A stretch of 64,000 nt of DNA, taken from the NCBI RefSeq assembly GCF_000711245.1, contig NZ_JOMH01000001.1, positions 552,830-616,829 of the forward strand, given 5' to 3'. Position 1 is the first letter of the stretch. Each line of letters begins with the position of its first letter. The notes under the pieces were generated by a model, which was not told where the DNA came from, did not search any database, and saw only the letters and a program-made list of their open reading frames with translations. Shown one piece after another: positions 51,792 through 60,076 of the stretch. Source of the DNA: Polycyclovorans algicola TG408 (GTDB lineage Bacteria > Pseudomonadota > Gammaproteobacteria > Nevskiales > Nevskiaceae). A program made the position numbers and the translations under genes.

Positions 51792-51966
51792 CGTGGTGCT
51801 CTCCTGGATTCAGATTGACTTACGTCGCGACCCGGGTTTCTGACGAACTTTGGGCCCAGAACAGTTTAGTGTCCGAAATCACCGGCGCACCCTACCCGTC
51901 CGGGTGCGTGACACAGCGCCGCGCCTGCGCATCAGGAACAATGCGTCTTCACTATCGGGCCCTGCC

Positions 51967-54123
51967 ATGCCACAGCACCACGCCTCACCGGAACCCTGTG
52001 TTGATGCGCTTTTACAGCACCTCGGCCATGACATTCGCCTGGGCGTGCCCTTGGGCCTGGGCAAACCCGTCGCCCTGATCAACGCACTGTATGCGCGTGC
52101 CAAAGTCGATCCCACCCTGAGATTGACCGTGTTGACGGCCCTGTCGCTCGCCCGTCCGGTGCCGGGTAACGCGGTCGAAAAGGCCTTCCTCGGCCCGTTC
52201 ATCGAGCGGGTATTCGGCGACGCGCCCGAGCTGGACTACGTGGCCGACCAGCGCGCCGGCACCTTGCCCGGCAACGTGTCGATTCGTGAGTTCTTCTTTG
52301 CCCCCGCAAGCCAGCTCGGCAACGCCCAGGCGCAGCAGGACTACATCAGCAGCAACTACACCCACGCTGCGCGCGACGTGTTCGCCCAGGGCTGCAACGT
52401 CGCCGCGCAGATGGTCGCCTGCGAACCCGGCGCTGATGGCCCGCGCTATTCACTGTCGTGCAACCCCGACACCAGCCCCGAGCTGATTGCCCTGATGCGC
52501 GCCGCCGAGGCCCGCGGCGAACGCAAGGTGGCCGTGGTGGCACAGGTCAACCGGCGCCTGCCGTTCATGCATCACGACGCCGAGGTGACGGTCGACACGT
52601 TTGATCACGTCATCGACGACCCGGCGCTAGAACACGCGCTGTTCTGTGCGCCCAAGCAACCCGTGAGCGATGCCGATCACGCGATTGGGTTGTATGCCTC
52701 GACCCTGCTCAAGGACGGCGGCACGCTGCAGATCGGCATTGGCCAGCTCGGTGATGCCATCGTCCATTCCGCGCTCGCCCGGCACCAGCACAACGCCGAC
52801 TATCAGGCTGCGCTAAGCGCCTTTCACATCGATGCCCGGTACGGCGACTGGCTGGCGCGCGAGGGCGGCAGCGCGCCCTTCGATCAAGGCCTGTATGGCG
52901 CCAGTGAAATGTTGGTCGACGGCTTCTTGCACCTGATGCAGGCCGGGGTGCTCAAGCGCCCGGTCTATGACTTTTGGGCGCTTCAGCAGTTGGTGAACGA
53001 TGGCCGCTGCGACCCCGAGACGCTCGACATCGGCCTGCTCGAAGGCTTTAACGCGCTCGGCGTACGGATGATTCGCGGCCACGACTTTGACCGCCTGCAA
53101 CAGCACGGCGTGTTCACTGCCGGCACCCGTTACGAAGCGGGTGCACTGATCGCGCCCGACGGCCAGCGGATTCGCGCCAACATGGCCGACCCCGACGCCC
53201 GCGCCGCCATGGCCGAGAAATGTCTGGGCACGCAGCTTCGCAACGGGGTGGTGCTGCACGGCGGCTTCTTCCTCGGCCCCAATGCCTTTTACGACGCGCT
53301 GCGCAACATGCCCGAAGACCAGCGGCGCCGCATTGCCATGACCGGCGTCGACAAGGTGAACCAGCTCGACTTGAACCCGCGCCTGTACCGCGCCCAACGC
53401 CAGCACGCACGCTTCATCAACACCGCGATGATGGTGACGCTCAGCGGCGCGGCGGTATCGGACGGGCTGGACGACGGGCGCGTCGTCTCCGGCGTGGGCG
53501 GGCAATACAACTTCGTTGCCATGGCGCATCAACTGCCCACCGGTCGCAGCGTGATCATGGTGCGCGCCACCCGGGGCGTGGGTTCCGGGGCGCGCTCCAG
53601 CATCGTCCTCAACTACGGTCACTGCACCATCCCGCGTCACCTGCGCGACGTGGTGATCACCGAATACGGCATGGCCGATCTGCGCGGGAAAACCGACAGC
53701 GACGTGGCCAAGGCGCTGATCGAGATTGCCGATGCACGCTTTCAGGACGACCTGCTCAAGCAGGCACAGTCAGCCGGCAAGATCGACACGGGCTGGCGCA
53801 TTCCCGACCACGCCCGGCTCAACACGCCGGAGCGACTCCAGCAGCGGATGGCTGCGCTGCGCAAGCGCGGGCTTTTCCCCGACTTCCCGTTCGGACACGA
53901 CTTCACCGACATCGAGCTCGACCTCGCGCGGGCACTGCCGAAGGTGAAGGCGGCCGCGAGCAACACGCCGAAGTGGAAGCTGGTGCTCAAGGCGCTGCGC
54001 GGCGGGCCGATTCCGGCATCCCTACAGCCACACCTGTCGCGAATGAAGCTCGATACGCCAAACACACTTCAAGATCGGGTCGTGCAGCGGTTGTTGATCG
54101 ACGCGCTCGAGAACAAGCCCTAA
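51967..54123 (+). CDS. Acetyl-CoA hydrolase/transferase family protein
   Basis: A 718-residue member of the acetyl-CoA hydrolase/CoA-transferase family with an extended C-terminus. Recognised segments are IRLGVPLGLGKPVALINALY near the start, KDGGTLQIGIGQLGDAIVHS, the CoA-transferase motif VVSGVGGQYNFVAMAHQLPT, and SIVLNYGHCTIPRHLRDVVI followed by TEYGMADLRGKT. Members hydrolyse acyl-CoA or move CoA between acyl groups. The start at 51967 (MPQHH) is used; the frame opens further upstream without a ribosome site. It is divergent from the alcohol dehydrogenase and convergent with the LplT-PlsC gene, overlapping it by 4 bases. Confidence 0.9.
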   Translation: MPQHHASPEPCVDALLQHLGHDIRLGVPLGLGKPVALINALYARAKVDPTLRLTVLTALSLARPVPGNAVEKAFLGPFIERVFGDAPELDYVADQRAGTLPGNVSIREFFFAPASQLGNAQAQQDYISSNYTHAARDVFAQGCNVAAQMVACEPGADGPRYSLSCNPDTSPELIALMRAAEARGERKVAVVAQVNRRLPFMHHDAEVTVDTFDHVIDDPALEHALFCAPKQPVSDADHAIGLYASTLLKDGGTLQIGIGQLGDAIVHSALARHQHNADYQAALSAFHIDARYGDWLAREGGSAPFDQGLYGASEMLVDGFLHLMQAGVLKRPVYDFWALQQLVNDGRCDPETLDIGLLEGFNALGVRMIRGHDFDRLQQHGVFTAGTRYEAGALIAPDGQRIRANMADPDARAAMAEKCLGTQLRNGVVLHGGFFLGPNAFYDALRNMPEDQRRRIAMTGVDKVNQLDLNPRLYRAQRQHARFINTAMMVTLSGAAVSDGLDDGRVVSGVGGQYNFVAMAHQLPTGRSVIMVRATRGVGSGARSSIVLNYGHCTIPRHLRDVVITEYGMADLRGKTDSDVAKALIEIADARFQDDLLKQAQSAGKIDTGWRIPDHARLNTPERLQQRMAALRKRGLFPDFPFGHDFTDIELDLARALPKVKAAASNTPKWKLVLKALRGGPIPASLQPHLSRMKLDTPNTLQDRVVQRLLIDALENKP

Positions 54124-56006
54124 GCCAGATCACCGCGCAACGCTTGCACCCGCCGCTGCAAGTCGGCGGCGCTGACCTTCTCTGGCGGCACCGGCTCGCC
54201 CGCCACCAGGCCTATCGCCGACCAGACGCGCCTCGGCAGACGCGCACGCTTCAGCGCACTGTCGCGACGGCTGAAAAAGCTGCCCCACAAACCCTGAAGC
54301 GCCATGGGAATCACCGGCACTGGCGTCGCCTTGATGATGCGTTCAATGCCCGCGCGGAATGGCTGAATCTCGCCATCCATCGTCAATCCGCCTTCGGGGA
54401 AAATGCAGACCACGTTGCCCGCTTTGAGCTCGACTTCGATTTCGGCGAAAGCGCGCGCCATGAGCACCGGGTCTTCTTTTGCCCCGGCGATTGGAATGGC
54501 CTTGGCCGTGCGGAAAATGAAGTTCAGCACCGGCACGTTGTAGATCTTGTGGTACATCACAAAACGCACCGGGCGCCGAATGTTGCCGCCGAGAATGACG
54601 GCATCAACGAAGCTGACGTGGTTGCAGACGATCACCGCCGGGCCTTCATCCGGAATGTGATCGAGTCGGGTTTTGCGGATGCGGTAAAGCGTGTTGATGA
54701 TGATCCACACCAGAAACCGCATCACGAACTCGGGCACCAGCGAGTAGATGAAAATCGCAACAGCAGCGTTGACCAAAACCGTGAGCAACAACAACTGCGG
54801 AATGCTCAACCCCAGCCATTGCAACAGCACGATCGACATGACCGCCGCGCCCACCATGAACGCTGCATTGAGAATGTTGTTGCCGGCGATGACCCGCGAC
54901 AGATGCTGGGGATCCGTCCGGGTTTGTATCAGCGCGTAAAGCGGCACGATGTAGAGACCGCCGAACAGCCCCATCAGCCCCAGATCCCAAAGCATGCGGT
55001 GATTCGCAATCGACCTGAAAAAGGTCTCGACGGTGATCCCGGCCTCGACAACCGCCTCCGGCATGGCGAAGTACAGATCAATTCCAAACCAAGTCAGGCC
55101 GATGGAGCCCAGCGGCACCAGACCCATTTCCAGCTTGCCGCCTGACAGCCGCTCGCAGAGCAATGCGCCGACGCCCATGCCCAGCGAAAACACGCCCAAC
55201 AACAGGGTCATGACCACAACATCGCCGCCCAGATGCACGCGAGAGTAGTTTGGTAACTGCGACAGAAACACGGCGCCGAAGCACCAGAACCATGAGATCC
55301 CGAGCACCGCCAGCATCACCGTGCGATTGCCGCGCACGAACTGAAAGTTGCGCCAGGTTTCGGCAAGTGGGTTCCAGTTGATGCGCAGGTCCGGCGCCGC
55401 CGCGACACCCCGAGGAATGCCGAACGACGCTGCATAACCCAGCACTGCCAGGGCCATCACAGTGGCCGCAACCCAATGCGGCCCACTGCCCTGCACGACC
55501 AACCAGCCGCCCAACATCGTGCCGAGCAGAATCGCCAAAAACGTCACCACAGCCACCAGGGCATTGCCGCCCACCAGTTCGGCGCGACGCAGGCAATGCG
55601 GCAGAATCGAATACTTCACCGGCCCGAACAATGCCGATTGCGTGCCCATCAAAAACAGCAGGGCCAAGAGCATCGTCATGCTGCCCTCCATGAAGCCAAT
55701 GACGGCCAGCACCACCACGCCCAGCTCAAACAACTTGATCCAGCGGATCAGCGTGGACTTCTCGTACTTGTCGGCAATTTGCCCCGCAGTCGCCGAGAAC
55801 AGAAAGAACGGCAAGATGAACAGCGCGGCCGCCACATTGGCGTACAGGTCGATCTGCCCCGGCGACAGTCCGGCGCCGCCAAAGGCCAGCAACACAACCA
55901 GCGCGCTTCGGTACACGTTGTCAGTGAAGGCGCTCAGCGCCTGCGTTAAAAAGTACGGGCCGAAGCGACGTTTGCCCAGCAATCGGAACTGACTCGGGTC
56001 CATCAT
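54120..56006 (-). CDS. LplT-PlsC fusion: lysophospholipid transporter / acyltransferase
   Basis: A 628-residue fusion. Residues about 1-420 form an LplT-type MFS transporter (GPYFLTQALSAFTDNVYRSA; LYANVAAALFILPFFLFSAT; GPVKYSILPHCLRRAELVGG). Residues about 430-620 are a PlsC acyltransferase with VIVCNHVSFVDAVILGG (HxxxxD) and FPEGGLTMDGEIQPFRAG. E. coli uses separate LplT and Aas; the Aas acyl-ACP-synthetase domain is missing here, so only flipping and acyl transfer are encoded together. It would recycle lysophospholipids at the inner membrane. Either methionine of the MM start is possible. Confidence 0.9.
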   Translation of the reverse strand: MMDPSQFRLLGKRRFGPYFLTQALSAFTDNVYRSALVVLLAFGGAGLSPGQIDLYANVAAALFILPFFLFSATAGQIADKYEKSTLIRWIKLFELGVVVLAVIGFMEGSMTMLLALLFLMGTQSALFGPVKYSILPHCLRRAELVGGNALVAVVTFLAILLGTMLGGWLVVQGSGPHWVAATVMALAVLGYAASFGIPRGVAAAPDLRINWNPLAETWRNFQFVRGNRTVMLAVLGISWFWCFGAVFLSQLPNYSRVHLGGDVVVMTLLLGVFSLGMGVGALLCERLSGGKLEMGLVPLGSIGLTWFGIDLYFAMPEAVVEAGITVETFFRSIANHRMLWDLGLMGLFGGLYIVPLYALIQTRTDPQHLSRVIAGNNILNAAFMVGAAVMSIVLLQWLGLSIPQLLLLTVLVNAAVAIFIYSLVPEFVMRFLVWIIINTLYRIRKTRLDHIPDEGPAVIVCNHVSFVDAVILGGNIRRPVRFVMYHKIYNVPVLNFIFRTAKAIPIAGAKEDPVLMARAFAEIEVELKAGNVVCIFPEGGLTMDGEIQPFRAGIERIIKATPVPVIPMALQGLWGSFFSRRDSALKRARLPRRVWSAIGLVAGEPVPPEKVSAADLQRRVQALRGDLA

Positions 56007-56184
56007 TCACACAAGACCTTGAGGGCGGGGACCCGCAGCATAGCCAGTGGCGACGCCCGATTTTGCCGCGCCCACCAAGACGGGTAGTTGTTCAGGTTTC
56101 GGCCAAGGCTTCTCATTCTCTCCATCACCAGCACGCCTAATTCGTCCGCGAACCACGCGGCGGTCTCACTTGGAGGAGTCTCAA

Positions 56185-57804
56185 ATGGGTCAAGCTCAAA
56201 ACCTGCCGCAACACGTCGACGCCGTGGTCATCGGGGCTGGGATCGCCGGCCTGTATGGCTTGTACCGATTGCGCGAGCAGGGGCTGAACGTTCGCTGCTT
56301 TGAAGCGGGCAACAGCGTTGGCGGGACCTGGTACTGGAACCGCTACCCGGGCGCGCGAGTCGATTCAGCCTCGCATGTTTATCAGTACTGGTTCTCGGAA
56401 TCGCTGGCCAAGAAATGGCGTTGGAGCGAGCGCTTTCCGGCCCAGGCCGAAACCGAGCGATACCTCAATTTCGTGGCGGACGAATGCGATCTGCGCAAGG
56501 ACATCCGCTTCGGCACCCGCATCGAGTCGGCCCATTTTGATGCCGCAACCCAGCGCTGGACGGTGAAAACCGACAGCGGCGAAACCGTCAATACCCAGTT
56601 CATCCTCGCCAGCACCGGCGGGCTGTCGGCACCGCTGGTGCCGCCCTTCCCGGGGCACGAGAAGTTCAAGGGCCAGATCTTCCACACCGGCCGCTGGCCG
56701 AAAGATGGCGTTGATTTCAGCGGCAAGCGCGTGGGCGTGATCGGCACCGGCGCCACCGGCATTCAGGTGATTCAGACCATCGCCAGCCAGGTCGAGCACC
56801 TCACGGTGTTTCAGCGCACGGCCAACTGGTCGATTCCCATGCGCAACCCGAAACTCACCGACGCCGACCGCAAGGTGTTCGACGACTCGTTCCACGAAAT
56901 GCGCCAGAAAGTGCAACGTACTTTCGCCGGGTTCGAGTTCGACTTTCAGGACGGCACCTTTGCGGAATTGCCGCCCGACAAGCGTCATGAGGCGATGGAG
57001 GCGCTGTGGAACGACGGGTCGCTGGCGTTCTGGGTGGGAAGCTTTATCGACGTGTTTTTTGAGACCGAGGTGGCACACGAGTTCTCAAAGTTTGCGGAAG
57101 CGCGCATCCGTGCTCGCATCAAAGACCCAAAAGTGGCCGATCTGCTGGTGCCGCGTGATCACGAATTCGGCACCCGCCGCGTGCCACTTGAAACCGGCTA
57201 CTACGAGGCCTACAACCGAGACAACGTCGCCCTGGTTGACGTCAAGGGCAACAAGATCACCGAGATCACCGAGACCGGCCTGAAGCTGGCCGACGGCACC
57301 GAATACCCGCTCGATATTCTGATCATGGCGACGGGCTTCGACGCCGGCACCGGCTCGCTGACGCGCATCGACATTCGCGGCCGTGACGGTATCTCGCTCA
57401 AGCAGCAGTGGGGCCAGGAAATTCGCACCATGATGGGCCTGCAGGTGCACGGCTATCCCAACCTGTTCACCACCATGGCGCCGTTCGCGCCGGCTGCCGC
57501 GTTCTGCAACGTGCCGACCTGCCTGCAGCAGCAGATCGACTGGATCAACGAGTGCATCAAGTACGTGCGTGACAAAGGCGGCCAAACGATCGAGGCCACG
57601 GCCGAAGCCGAAGAGCAGTGGTTGCAGCACCACGACGAGGTGTCAAAACCGACGTTGGTGGCCAACACCGACTCCTGGTACACCTGCGCCAATGTCGAGG
57701 GCAAGCCGCGCCGCATGTTGTCGTATCTGGGCGGCGTCAACGCCTATCGCGAAACCTGCGAAACGGTGAAGGCGAAGGGTTACGAAGGTTTCGAAATCGC
57801 CTGA
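56185..57804 (+). CDS. Baeyer-Villiger monooxygenase (cyclohexanone-monooxygenase-like)
   Basis: A 539-residue flavoprotein with two dinucleotide-binding motifs: VVIGAGIAGLYGLYRLRE for FAD and VGVIGTGATGIQVIQT for NADPH. The Baeyer-Villiger fingerprint is intact (KFKGQIFHTGRWP, FxGxxxHxxxW), and VGGTWYWNRYPGARVDSASH and LIMATGFDAGTGSL agree. It inserts an oxygen atom next to a ketone using NADPH and O2; the substrate is unknown. A strong ribosome site (ggaggag, 56172-56178) fixes the start at 56185. A terminator follows. Probably a catabolic gene. Confidence 0.94.
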   Translation: MGQAQNLPQHVDAVVIGAGIAGLYGLYRLREQGLNVRCFEAGNSVGGTWYWNRYPGARVDSASHVYQYWFSESLAKKWRWSERFPAQAETERYLNFVADECDLRKDIRFGTRIESAHFDAATQRWTVKTDSGETVNTQFILASTGGLSAPLVPPFPGHEKFKGQIFHTGRWPKDGVDFSGKRVGVIGTGATGIQVIQTIASQVEHLTVFQRTANWSIPMRNPKLTDADRKVFDDSFHEMRQKVQRTFAGFEFDFQDGTFAELPPDKRHEAMEALWNDGSLAFWVGSFIDVFFETEVAHEFSKFAEARIRARIKDPKVADLLVPRDHEFGTRRVPLETGYYEAYNRDNVALVDVKGNKITEITETGLKLADGTEYPLDILIMATGFDAGTGSLTRIDIRGRDGISLKQQWGQEIRTMMGLQVHGYPNLFTTMAPFAPAAAFCNVPTCLQQQIDWINECIKYVRDKGGQTIEATAEAEEQWLQHHDEVSKPTLVANTDSWYTCANVEGKPRRMLSYLGGVNAYRETCETVKAKGYEGFEIA

Positions 57805-57824
57805 GGTTGCTGCGATTTCAACGC

Positions 57825-57850
57825 AAAAAGGCCGCAACTGCGGCCTTTTT
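57825..57850. terminator. Bidirectional intrinsic terminator after the monooxygenase gene
   Basis: A ggccgc/gcggcc stem (57830-57835 with 57840-57845) is flanked by A and T runs. It can also serve the minus-strand small membrane protein gene ending at 57875. Confidence 0.85.
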
Positions 57851-57874
57851 GCTGCTTGAAGCGAATGTTGGGGT

Positions 57875-57973
57875 TTAGACCGACACGCCGTAAACGCAGA
57901 GTATTGCGATGCCCAGCGCGCCGAAGATGAAGGTCACGGCGGTCAGGGTGCCGGTGGAATCCTGTTTGATCAT
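57875..57973 (-). CDS. Small (32-residue) single-pass membrane protein
   Basis: A 33-codon gene: start ATG 57971-57973, stop 57875-57877. The protein begins MIKQDSTGTL and has one hydrophobic helix (about residues 10-31, AVTFIFGALGIAILCVYGVS). The ribosome site GGGAGA lies about 6 bases upstream of the ATG, and a terminator follows. Tiny membrane proteins of this type often modulate large membrane complexes such as oxidases. It lies close to, but divergent from, the cytochrome oxidase operon. I do not recognise a family. Confidence 0.7.
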   Translation of the reverse strand: MIKQDSTGTLTAVTFIFGALGIAILCVYGVSV

Positions 57974-58402
57974 GGTGCGTCTCCCGTCAGTGGTGAAAAG
58001 AAAAATGTGGATGCTGCATTGACGCTACGCCGCCCGATCTGGCTGCGGCGCTCGTCTGCGACCAACGGCATTAGTTTGCTGACGGGGCGCCAATGCAATT
58101 GGCGGCTTGTGTTCGCCTGACCCCGGGCGGGTGGCGGCCTGGGCGGCGTTTTGATCAAGCCGCGATCGACACGGACGTCAGGTTGCGCGAATCAATGCCA
58201 TCGCCCGCGGGTTTGTCGTCCCGGTGAGCGCTACGGCGCCTCGCCTGGCGCCTTGATTGAACCCCCGGTCGCGTACCAAAAACGTTGTCAGCGCTGCACA
58301 TTTTGCTTGCGCCCCCGGTCGTTTCCTTGTATGACAAGCCCATGTAAGCCGCCAAAGAGCCGCTTGACATACCCGCGGCGGGTGCCCCGGGGGGAGAGCA
58401 GC
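57974..58402. other. Upstream region of the oxidase operon
   Basis: About 430 bp that separates the 32-residue gene from the weak open frame at 58403. It must hold the promoters for both. TTGACA occurs at 58364-58369, but no matching -10 box is evident. The palindrome TTGATCAA (58151-58158) is present. I see no gene. Confidence 0.4.
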
Positions 58403-58675
58403 ATGAAGACGTGGACGTGGACAGCCGGCCATGCCGGTCAGTCGTTACGAACACCCGCGGCCCGCGCCACGGATGCAGGACCCGCCCGGCCTGCAACGCG
58501 CACATTCTCCGACGCGCCCTTGACCCATCGACAAGCCTTGCTGGGCTCGCCCGTGGCGCCTAAAGATCATCCGCGGCGGCGCTTTTATCCGCATTCAAAC
58601 GCGACGGGGCGCCTGCCCGGCGACAAGTTGCCGTGCCCGCACGCCACCTCGACGCAACCTGCAGGAGGGCGATGA
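58403..58675 (+). CDS. Possible short protein before the oxidase operon (weak)
   Basis: A 90-codon open frame with a plausible G-rich ribosome site (58390-58396) and a stop (TGA 58673-58675) directly before the subunit II ATG. The predicted product (MKTWTWTAGHAGQSLRTPAA...) is Arg/Pro/Ala-rich, with no signal peptide, helix or family match. It could be a leader ORF or chance. I include it only because of its start signal and tight spacing to the oxidase gene. Confidence 0.25.
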   Translation: MKTWTWTAGHAGQSLRTPAARATDAGPARPATRTFSDAPLTHRQALLGSPVAPKDHPRRRFYPHSNATGRLPGDKLPCPHATSTQPAGGR

Positions 58676-60076
58676 ATGGCTATCGCGATTGCACTGGTGA
58701 TTCTGGTGGTGGGCACGATCCTGTTTCACTTTCTGAGCCCCTGGTACCTGACGCCATTGGCATCGAACTGGGGTTCGATCGACGACACCATCAGCATCTC
58801 GTTCTGGGTCACCGGTTTTGTCTTCGTGGCGGTGAACCTGTTCATGGTCTACGCCATCCTGCGGTACCGCTACAACGCCAACCGCCGTTCCGAGTACGAG
58901 CCCGAAAACCAGAAACTCGAACTGTGGCTGACCGGTCTGACAAGCGTCGGCATTGCCGCCCTGCTGGCACCCGGGCTGGTGGTCTGGGCCGACTACGTGA
59001 CCGTGCCCGAGGACGCGCACGAAGTCGAAGTCGTCGGCCAGCAATGGCACTGGAGCTTCCGCTATCCAGGCGCCGATGGAGAGTTCGGTCAGGTCCACGC
59101 GCGGCTGGTCGATGACGACAACCCGTTCGGCATGGTGCCCGATGACCCCAAAGGACAGGACGACGTCCTGATCATGAATTCCCGTGTGATGCTGCCGGTC
59201 GACCAGCCGGTCAAACTGATGCTGCGCTCACGTGACGTGTTGCACAATTTCCAGGTCGCCCAGTTCCGCGCCAAGATGGATTTTGTGCCCGGCCAACTTT
59301 CGTATCTGTGGCTGACGCCGAGCCGCACCGGCACTTTCGAGATTCTCTGTGCCGAGTTGTGCGGCATCGGCCACTTCGCGATGCGCGGCAAGGTCGAGGT
59401 GCTGGCGACGTCCGATTACGACGCGTGGCTGGACGAGCAGCCAACCTATGCCGACCTGATGGCGCGGCCGGCGCCCGACCCCGACGCAGGTGAAGCGCTT
59501 TATGCGCCGTGCACCGCCTGCCACGGCGCGGACGGCCATGGCAACCGCGAGCTCAACGCGCCGCAAATTGCCGGTCAGGACCCCTGGTACCTGGCGCGCC
59601 AGCTCGCCTACTTCCGCGACGGCGCGCGCGGCACGCATCCCGACGACACGCACGGGGCCGAGATGCGACCTTTCGCGGCGATGCTGACCGACGATGCGGC
59701 AATGCGTGATGTCGCCGCCTATATCGGTTCGCTCACGCCGGCCACGGTACGTCCCACGGTAGACGGCTACTCGTCGCGAGGAGCGCGGGTCTATCGAAGC
59801 ACCTGTGCGGCCTGCCACGGCCAGGGCGGGCAGGGCATCAGGGCGACCAATGCGCCGCGACTGGTGGTCCTGGACGACTGGTATCTGAAAACGCAGTTGA
59901 ACAACTTCAAGCAGGGCATCCGTGGCCGCCATGCCGACGATGCCTACGGCTGGCAGATGGCCGAGATGGCGCGCGTACTGGGCCGCGACACGGCCGTCGA
60001 TGACGTGGTGGCCTATATCAACACCCTGCAGCCCAGAGACACCGCCGATCTGCAACCGACCGAAGGAGATCACTGA
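58676..60076 (+). CDS. ctaC: Cytochrome c oxidase subunit II with two cytochrome c domains
   Basis: A 466-residue subunit. Hydrophobic segments near residues 1-30, 40-62 and 85-105 anchor it, and the cupredoxin domain holds the CuA site: H190, C225, C229, H233, M236 (FEILCAELCGIGHFAMRG). QQWHWSFRYPG is the aromatic electron-entry patch. Two c-type haem domains follow, CTACH (279-283) and CAACH (377-381), each with ferredoxin-free c553-like spacing. So electrons can enter from a soluble donor directly into a multi-haem arm. A strong ribosome site (gcaggagggc) precedes the ATG. First gene of the operon. Confidence 0.93.
   Translation: MAIAIALVILVVGTILFHFLSPWYLTPLASNWGSIDDTISISFWVTGFVFVAVNLFMVYAILRYRYNANRRSEYEPENQKLELWLTGLTSVGIAALLAPGLVVWADYVTVPEDAHEVEVVGQQWHWSFRYPGADGEFGQVHARLVDDDNPFGMVPDDPKGQDDVLIMNSRVMLPVDQPVKLMLRSRDVLHNFQVAQFRAKMDFVPGQLSYLWLTPSRTGTFEILCAELCGIGHFAMRGKVEVLATSDYDAWLDEQPTYADLMARPAPDPDAGEALYAPCTACHGADGHGNRELNAPQIAGQDPWYLARQLAYFRDGARGTHPDDTHGAEMRPFAAMLTDDAAMRDVAAYIGSLTPATVRPTVDGYSSRGARVYRSTCAACHGQGGQGIRATNAPRLVVLDDWYLKTQLNNFKQGIRGRHADDAYGWQMAEMARVLGRDTAVDDVVAYINTLQPRDTADLQPTEGDH

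Noticed and set aside
58151-58158. TTGATCAA as an FNR/ANR site before the oxidase operon
   Set aside because: The FNR half-sites need a four-base gap (TTGAT-N4-ATCAA); here they overlap, so this is only an 8-bp palindrome.
58151-58675. 174-codon plus-strand frame before subunit II
   Set aside because: Its N-terminal half has no start signal or protein-like composition; only the internal ATG at 58403 has a plausible ribosome site and even that is weak.
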